Source of the DNA: Neelides folsomi
Taxonomy: Eukaryota; Arthropoda; Collembola; Neelipleona; Neelidae
Assembly (NCBI GenBank): GCA_034687125.1
Contig: JAQGBZ010000158.1
Span: 62,001 to 126,000, forward strand
DNA: 64,000 nucleotides
Reading direction: 5' to 3'
The position numbers and the translations under genes were made by a program. Positions 56,001 to 64,000 of this stretch are shown here, piece by piece. The stretch's first letter is position 1. Each line of letters opens with the position of its first letter. The notes below the pieces were generated by a model that did no database searches, was not told the origin of the DNA, and saw nothing but the letters and a program-made list of their open reading frames with translations.

Positions 56001-58124
56001 GTCCGAGTGTCGGAGGACCGATCCAGTTGTGAGATAATTGATTGTTAAGATATTAATCGAGAAATTAATTGGTGGAGAGATTAAACTTAAACTTTCTCTT
56101 TCAATGGGGATCAAACAATGTAGAAGTTATTTCAAGGGGGTCGAAAACCGGATTTCTGCCATGAAACCCCCAAACCCAAAACTTTCTCAACTTATGATCC
56201 CCATAATGATTACACAATTTAAAGGTCCTATGTGAAAATCAACTCAAATCAAAATCCTCAACAAAAATCAAAATTCAACCAAATCCCACAAAACTTTTCA
56301 ATATACCCAAAAGGATAAAAATTATTTTGATAGAAAAATTGAATTACGATATTTATATTACATAATATATGTAATATTCATAATATTGCATAAATACTCA
56401 TATAATACACTTATATGTAGAATGTATTAATACTGTGTATGAAATAATTTCTATTTTGAATTTGTAAGGCTTGGAATTGAATTGAATTGGAATGAATAAA
56501 CTTTGTGTTGGTTATTGTTCTTGTGCATTATTGGAATTAGAAATGATATCTTTTGAGTTCCCCCTTTTGGAAGTGTCTGGATTAATATGTGTAAGTGAGG
56601 TTTGAAAGAGATAATGGTATTTATATGGGGAAGTTTCTCCAGTTTAAGACAATTCATTCCATCCACGGGGTTGACTTTCATTATTTCATTTCGGCCTTTC
56701 AACTCGCCCCGAGACAAAAGTGAAACGGAATGAAACCCCTTGAGAAAAACAAACTCTCACTTTTCACACATTTAATAAATACCCAAAACATCCAGGACAT
56801 AAAACCATCAAAGATAATTCAATTCAAACCCTCAACGACGCTTTTACTCAATTTCCTAATTGCACATTCACCAATTTACTTCAATTTTACCATTTTACTC
56901 CTAAAATGAAATTGGGTAAATTATTACAATTTTTCTTCCATGTATTCTTCCATTGCTCAATTCTCCAAATGTATTTTTTTTATAAATAAAGCTAAAATGT
57001 ACAAAAAAATAATGGCAGAATTTAGCCAGGTATGTACAATAGCAGAATTTAGTCAGAAATGTATAATAACAGAATTTAGTCTTATATGAATAAAAGTAAG
57101 GGGGAGTATTTAAGCGAATTAAATCTAGTGGAATTTAGAATTTAAATTATTTTGGTAGTGAAAGGAAACGGAGATGAAATAGATATCGGAGTTTGGAATT
57201 AAAAGGAATTGAATATTTGGCGTTAATTAATAATTAAGATTTCTCGATTTAGTTGTAATCGGATGTGGAGGAGTTTGGTGAAAGGAATTAACATGAATGG
57301 GGCGGGTTTATTCAAATCCTCCCCGAGCTTCGTAAGAGTCTTAAGATTCTCCATTTGGATTTTGGACTGGAAGTGGGATTGAAGTAAAAGAGGGGCAGAT
57401 AAGGAGTTGTGTATGTGCGAAATGAACTTTGCTCATTCGAGTGGAGTTGGGGAAGACGGCAGAGTTTAAATCCGATTCTCCTTTTAATCTCACTCTCATT
57501 ATTTCATCAATTCACTTCGCTCAAACAACAAACATCTTTACTTTCTTTACACATCAAAATTCAAACATTTCTCAAACCTTATTTTAATTTCCTTCCCTTT
57601 GTGTTCAAATCTATTTAATAAACTTAAAATAATTTTACTACTATTCAGTAATCCATACACAATAAATATATATGTATTTGAACCATTTCATATTTAATAA
57701 AATTTCCATATATTTTTTTAGTCTTAAGATGGTATTTATATTTTAGCATAATACTACGCATCATTTAATATTGTCTTTGTTGAGATTCTTGTGAAGGAGT
57801 GAAAGGAAAGTTTTCATTTGCATACATTTGGTAAAAGTAAAGGGAGTGAGTGAGGGTCGTGACGTGAGTGGAACGTGTGGAGTTTTGAATCTTGAGAGTT
57901 TCAATGCGGGCATCGGAGGAAGTGGAAAGTAGGAGTTGTGAGTCTGGATTAATTATTTTGTACTCGGATTATATTGTAATTAATTCGAGGCCGTTCGGTA
58001 TTCATAGTGGGGAGGAAGTGGTGCCTCTGGAGTTCTTAATCTTCAACCGACTCCCCCTTCATTATAAGAAACCTTCCTTCAATTCACTTTATACAATCCT
58101 TATATTCGTCCTCACCATACATCC

Positions 58125-58350
58125 TTCTTCATATACCATACATTTCTCCTTCATACATTTCTCCATATATTTCTCCTTATATTCTCCATACATTTCTCCA
58201 TACATTCTCACTCACTCAGTATATGTATTTCTCCTTACATTTTCAGTATATTTCTCTTTAAGTTCTTAGTATATTTCTTCTTATATTCTTAATATATTCT
58301 CCTTATATAAGTACTATATTCTCAGTATATTTCTCCTTATATTGTGAATA
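58125..58350. repeat. Degenerate pyrimidine-rich repeat (second array)
   Basis: More than ten loose units around tatatttctccttatattc, similar in sequence and island position to the array at 41640–41800. Confidence 0.6.
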
Positions 58351-59342
58351 TTGCGAAGAGTATTTAGTCCCTATATTTTCAAATGGTTTTCTATGTGAGG
58401 ATTTCTTGGTCCCAAACCTCGGGGTCGGATTAAAAGCGAGGAGACTCCAGGAATTACTTTTGCATTAATTTCTTCCACACACATAGAGAGGGACATGAGG
58501 CTGGCGGAGGAGCTCATTTGCATACAACCCGCGTCTCCCCTCATATCCATATGTACACATACTCTCTATACTCCTCCCAGTCTCCTCCACTTGGAGGAGA
58601 TGGGTGGGATATATGAAGAAGCAGTTGAGCAGACAATGGGAGGAAATGAGAGAAATTCACCAAATACACTTCGTCGCTTAATGAAAACCCAACCACCTTC
58701 AATCCCTTCCAAAAAGAGCAAAGACATTTCCTTCACACTTTCACCAACCTTCAAAATTCAAACATTTCTATAAGATGAAATTTAAGAACATTCAATTCCT
58801 TAAGAATAAAACTCATTACACGGTAGAAGTAATATTAATGAATGTAAGCATATATGAATATTCTGAATATATGAATATATGGATATGTATTGTGTGGATA
58901 TATAACATTTATGAAATTGTAAATTAAAAGTGGTGGTAAAGGTGCACGTTTTTAAATATGTACCATGAGTTTGGGAGAGGAGGAAACGTGAGGTAATTAA
59001 AAGATGTAAACATTTTGTCTCAATGGACTAAAGTCCTTACAATAAACTTGTAGTGTTATATTCCCCCTTCCTCCACTTTTTACACTTCAAATATTCTTAT
59101 CAACATTCTGACTGCAAATCATTTTCCATAGGAGATCTTACATAATCTCATGTATTTTGGAGTGATGTTCAGATATTTTAAGGATACCTGTATAATATTA
59201 CAATTCATATATTACATACAAGATATAAGTGGTGTGTATAGTTGGACTATGAATATATGATATGTTGGAATATATCAGTGGTTGGATATTGAGTTGATGT
59301 ATGATATTGAGTAGATATATTGTATGATACTGACTTTAAGTA

Positions 59343-59400
59343 GATATATTTTGTTAAGAAGATTATATCACATTATATTTTGTTAAGAAGATTATATCAC
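59343..59400. repeat. Tandem duplication, 29-bp unit
   Basis: Two perfect copies of tatattttgttaagaagatt plus atatcac follow one another, indicating a very recent duplication. Confidence 0.85.
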
Positions 59401-59972
59401 ATTTGGTTGTATAGTTGAAGTAAGATGCAGGAGATGTGAGAGATATTTAATAATTCATAGGGAGAAGATGAAGACTCTGCGAGACAAATTGGGAGGAGAA
59501 CAATTGAATACCTCCCGCCATTACTTTTTATACCCCTCAATGTTAGGAGGGAATATGGTAAATACTCCCGCTCCGACTCCCTCATCATATTACATTCAAA
59601 ATATCCTCTTCCTTTATTTAACCTATTTACAAAATTTTAAATTTCTACTCTTTACCTCAAAACCCGCTTTGGACCTTTTAAATTCATAGTCTGTAGACAG
59701 ACAAGTAAAGTTAAGTTACGTTTGCTAAAAGAATCTTTTATTTAAATTCAAACCCCGCTTTATAATCAATCCCTAAATTCTAAATTCTAAATCTAAATTC
59801 TAAATCTACCTTCTAATTATCGTTAAATTCAAAATCTCCCGCTCAATCATCAGCAGTTAAATTCAAAATCTTGTGAACAAATTAAACCTAAATTCGAAAA
59901 TCCTCTAAATCCTCCCCAAGTGTTATTTTAATTAAAAAGATCTACCATAGGTACTACAGATATATGGGTATG

Positions 59973-60538
59973 TACAGGGAGGGCCATAAGTATCTTTCTT
60001 TTTTTAATCAGCTCGTATCTCTTTTAATTTTAATTAATTTTTCTAACATTTGGCAATGGTAATGCTTATATATTATATAATATATTCAGTAATATTATTT
60101 TGTCGCTTGAGCTTCATCAGCTTCGAGGCAGCGTTGCAAACACAAACAAACGACAGCTTCACATCTACGTTTGCACATAGCAACCTGAACTTCTGCAAAC
60201 GCTTCGACTATTCCAGCCTGATTTCATCAAGTGTTGATGGAATCTTGGCGTAAGCTTTGCTTTTGGCAAAACCTCATAAAAATAAGTCTGGAGAGCGTGG
60301 AGGACATGGAAAAGCGACTCGTCGGGCCCCGTCCTATCCATCGCGTTACAAACTTCGCGCTTTCTCAAACAAAAGTAGCTGTCGTTTATTTATGCTTTGA
60401 CCAAATCTGTTTTTAGTTTGCTTCATTGTAGATGGATATATTTAACATAAATCGCCGATGCTTAAAGATTTTTATCTTTAATCACATTAAAATGGTTGCC
60501 AATTAAAAAAAGAAAGATACTTATGGCCCTCACTGTGC
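59973..60538 (-). mobile_element. Mariner-derived MITE with decayed transposase ends
   Basis: A 566-bp element has terminal inverted repeats of about 33 bp (tacagggagggccataagta then tctttctttttttaa; the right copy is slightly diverged). On the minus strand, a short N-terminal piece (MKQTKNRFGQSINKRQLLLF) is followed at once by a C-terminal piece, PCPPRSPDLF then GF.KSKAYAKIPSTLDEIR and a RRCEAVVCLCLQRCLEADEA tail. This is the familiar PPRSPDL(T/N)P(L/C)DF...LW region and C-terminus of mariner transposases. The middle, with the catalytic residues, is deleted, and stops and frameshifts are present. It is a non-autonomous internal-deletion derivative. Relatives lie at 29505–29742 and 49054–49110. 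Confidence 0.88.
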
Positions 60539-63500
60539 AGATATGTACCTATAAAGTATTGTATAATAAAAGTACTAATGGATTTCTCTAAGGCTTAACG
60601 TATAAGTATTTTGATTATTGTGAGTGTGAGGATAATTGAAAAGATAAAAGGAAAGTTTGCACACATGAAATGATAAGATTTCCAATTGAGTTTGAGAAAT
60701 TTGAAGACATCGGATGTCTCCACTTAGCCAAACTTATTTTGTTTGAATCTTTGAGTCCCAACGAGACGATTTTCCGTTCTTTCGTCTCGGATCTTTTGGA
60801 TCTGCTCAGGGGGGCTGAGAAATTATCAAAATCCTTCTTTCCACATCACACATCTCCCTCTTGGCTAAACTCATCCAATTATCCATTTATGCATAAGAAA
60901 TTCCACTTTGACATATCCCATACTTAGAAATATACCAAATACAACTAGGGTATAAGATATAATATATTTAAATGTAACAATACAGGTGTGTATTATATAT
61001 GTATAAAATTTCTTTTTTATTTTTTTTATCCTAAAGATGTATGTGTGTGTAATTGTAAAGAAAGTTTCCGAGGAAATAACGCGGTTGAGATTTAACAAGC
61101 TAAAATTGAGAGATGAATAAAAGGTCTTTATGGGAATCTTCACATATCATTTTCATATTTAATCTATATTATGTATAATACGGATCATATTCATAAATGC
61201 ATAAATTCATAAATGTATATAATATACATAATATACTCATTGTTGCTTAACGTTATCATAGTTTAGAATATGTAAAAACGCTATTGTTGGACAATTTATA
61301 GCACTGTTGCTAAGGAACTATCCAACTTAAACCATTGTTACCAATGTGGCTCATATCATAAATACCTGTATATATATATAAATATATTTTTATACAATAT
61401 AACTGATATTTTATAAAGATTTTCCATGTATGTTATATAAAAAGGAGTATGTGAATTTGTACCTTGTTCACGGTATTTATAAATTGAGGGCCGGCGTCTT
61501 CCGTCTCCTTCTCAATTTGTGGAGGTTCACGGGGAATTAAAGTCAATTATCCTTTTAACATCCAAGTGGAACTTCCAATGAGCTCCTGTCAAACTCCCAG
61601 GTCTAACCATGTCCAACACACACAACACATCCAAAAGATTCTCACCAATCCAAGAAGGAAGTTTCTTCACATTCACTTCAACTCACACTCACACAATTAG
61701 CAGGTGGAGGAAACACAATGGAAAGATCCTCTTTAGCAGATACTTAGAAACGCCTTAGCAACTCTGTCAAATTACTTCTCTCTTTACAACAACTTCTTAG
61801 CAACAACTTATGCACCAACAATGTTTTAGGTAACAATGTCCAACCCCTTAGCAACTATGATCAAATCCTTAGCAACGACGACGTTCAACGTCACCACGGC
61901 AACCAACGGGAATTCAGCAGAGTGGAAAGCGTTTTTTATAGTCTTTCTCTTTCCTTTCCAATTTTCACTTTATAGGCTTATTTAATAGCCTCGCAAATTA
62001 TAGTCCTTTTTTGCACATTGGGAATTTATAACTTGTGGGAGTTTATATAATTTATTTTAAAGGAAAAATAAAATTTTTAATATTTTTGACTTTTGGGATT
62101 TTTTTAGCAACCAAAGTATTTCATATAGGAACTTGATTTGATTATAAATGTATCATGCGTAATTCATGTAAGAATTTGCCAAACAGTTCATTACTTATGG
62201 ATTTATACAAAGGCGGCTTTCATTTCCATCTTGACTTTTTTCCCTTTTCGTGGCCTTGTTATGTCTATAGCTTATCAATCTCTTAAATATGAACCAAATC
62301 ACTTTTTTAACAATATTTCTATTTTAACTCAATAAGGTAATATAAGTTAATATTAATACTCGTATAATATTTTTACACAGATTTTGTGAATATTTTACTT
62401 ATGATATGCAATTGGCAATTTCCCTCAAGTTGATGCGTTTATATAGGAAGAAGAATGTTTGAAGAATGTTGAACAACTTTTGATCTCATTTCCGATTTGT
62501 CCAAATCTGCGTCTCAGACTCAACTTATTCAGATGTTCAAAGGTTCACTATTGTTGTCCAACTATGTTTGAACTATTCAAGTTTAATATTCAATATTCAA
62601 ATTTGTATTTTGACGAGGGGGTTGTGAAGTGCAACCCTGGAATGTTAATGGTTTAATAGTAATGGAGTAAAATGCTAATACTCCCAGTGTGAACACAGAT
62701 CACATGTGACCACGTGTGTGTGGAGTGTTGGGCTTAATTCATTCCTTACGCAACACTTTTGTTATTCACATCAACAATTAAAATCAACAACTTAAATCAC
62801 AATCGTCAATAGCAACACAAACTTAAAAACGTTCTTTTTGGTCTTTTAAGACTTGTAGCACAAAAACCAGGGAACGTTTAAAATCTAACACAGTTTAATT
62901 TATTTACAATGAAATGTTTGATCTTTAAATAAAAGTATTTAAAAATCTTTAAAAGTTAAATATTTAACAATGGACAGTTTTCTTTATGGATCAAATCTAT
63001 ATAAAGAAATGTTATTGTTGAATTTGATCAAGTTTTATTGGATTGATTTAATGAATTTGGATTGTTTGGAAGAATCTAAAACTCTGTTGAATTGTCGGTT
63101 CTATTTTTTGAGTGTTCGGTGAGAGTTGTTAAGTTGTGAGGAGTAAAGTGGAGTGGAGGGATTGAGATTTGGGGTGACAAGAAGAGATACCTGTCCATCC
63201 TATGAACCCAATACTCCCGTCTTTACCTCAGGGACGATGACAGGTGAGAGGGGCGATTTCCCCCAACCCTCCGCTCATCTTCAAATATAATCGGCCTCCT
63301 TTAAGGCACCACATCAATTTCATTTTATACATAAATACAATACATAAATACATACATGCTACATGTACAATAATATAATTTTAATATATTATATGAAATC
63401 ATACAATACGGTACTTTGGTATAAATACACATTATATATATTTATTTGTATAATACAAATTGGTATGTAATTGTAATAGTTATCATATTTTATAACTAGG

Positions 63501-64000
63501 TGTATGAAGACTGATTGTGAGTGAATGGTTATACTGTATCCATATGAGATACTGGATACATATGTATGAGTTGTATATGAGTTGTATATAGTTATATATG
63601 AGTTGTAACTGCTTTTCTATTTTTTGAATTTATGCCTCAAGTGCCATAAATGAAGAGGTCAAAAGTTAAAAACCTTGAGACATCAAAATTGTGTAAGTTG
63701 AGGTAAGAAAGGTTTTGAGACATTTGGAATCAAAAGTTCATGGATTGACAACTGACAGACTTTTGTATGTAGGATAGGAATATTATATTGGTTTATGAGA
63801 TCCGCGTCTGGGTGTGATAATAAATTGTAAAACTCACCTTTTCTCCTCCTCAATGGGACCAAAGGGAACAAAGGACTTGTTTTGACTCTCCACGAGACCT
63901 CGATGTCTCAGACTTATTAGAAAGGATGGGAGAAAGAAAACATTCTTCCAAATAACTCCACATATCCCTTTCAATTATCATCAAGGTTGAAACTACGATA
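60539..64000. other. Non-coding right flank of the window
   Basis: No credible coding sequence. There are skew-switching islands near 60790, 61560 and 63200, separated by AT-rich DNA (for example 60910–61460 and 63320–63620, rich in tatatg-type repeats). A strong minus-strand splice donor (AAAAG|GTGAGTTTT) at about 63834 follows a GC-richer stretch (63839–63960), a candidate untranslated exon. Confidence 0.45.

Larger units (their letters stand above)
50013..59972. other. 10-kb non-coding region upstream of the BTB–psq gene
   Basis: No credible coding sequence. A tttccacacag acceptor lies just upstream of the start codon (about 50035, minus strand), so much of this stretch may be the first intron plus promoter. 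It is a string of AT-rich spacers and skew-switching islands centred near 50920, 51920, 52880, 53420, 54360, 54860, 55430, 56690, 57470, 58030, 58600, 59060 and 59510. ATGCAAAT (POU octamer) sites recur near 51405, 52524, 57818 and 58514. Confidence 0.5.

Overview
The window is eukaryotic and almost certainly arthropod nuclear DNA. Genes are split by short, AT-rich GT–AG introns. Two divergent ionotropic-receptor (IR) genes, a BTB–pipsqueak transcription factor, Tc1/mariner remnants and short TTAGG-type runs all fit an arthropod. The IR genes have no introns and carry a (S/N)AYKG motif after the second membrane segment. That makes a springtail (Collembola) my best guess, but this is inference. 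There are no prokaryotic, plasmid or CRISPR signals.

Region 1 (0.2–18.1 kb) is gene-dense. A large nuclear-looking AT-hook/coiled-coil protein (minus strand) is head-to-head with TXNDC15 (plus strand) across a GC-rich shared promoter. On the plus strand follow an orphan 419-residue gene, a 248-residue protein of an uncharacterised conserved family, a broken TXNDC17-like fragment abutting a mariner remnant, a 369-bp TA-flanked MITE, and a complete 18-exon GH31 alpha-glucosidase with an N-terminal trefoil domain.

Region 2 (18.1–33.3 kb) holds two IR genes on the minus strand, the second broken by a one-base frameshift near its N-terminus, and an intact six-exon NDNF gene (minus strand). Between them are displaced gene fragments: an almost identical inverted copy of NDNF exon 3, an inverted and decayed ~100-bp piece of the second IR gene joined directly to a palindromic repeat cluster, and a decayed PRC1-like coiled-coil gene bordered by TTAGG-type repeats and carrying a mariner-end fragment.

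Region 3 (33.3–64 kb) contains a single recognisable gene, a 734-residue BTB–psq transcription factor (five coding exons, minus strand, 44.8–50.0 kb), inside about 25 kb of non-coding DNA. That non-coding DNA is not featureless. It alternates between very AT-rich stretches and 300–600 bp GC-richer islands, and each island I inspected switches from G-rich on the left to C-rich on the right. I count at least 20 of these, always with the same polarity. They may be the regulatory landscape of the transcription factor. I regard them as the most unusual unexplained structure here. A mariner-derived MITE, a tiny TIR-only palindrome and a candidate remote 5' exon at the right edge also lie in this region.
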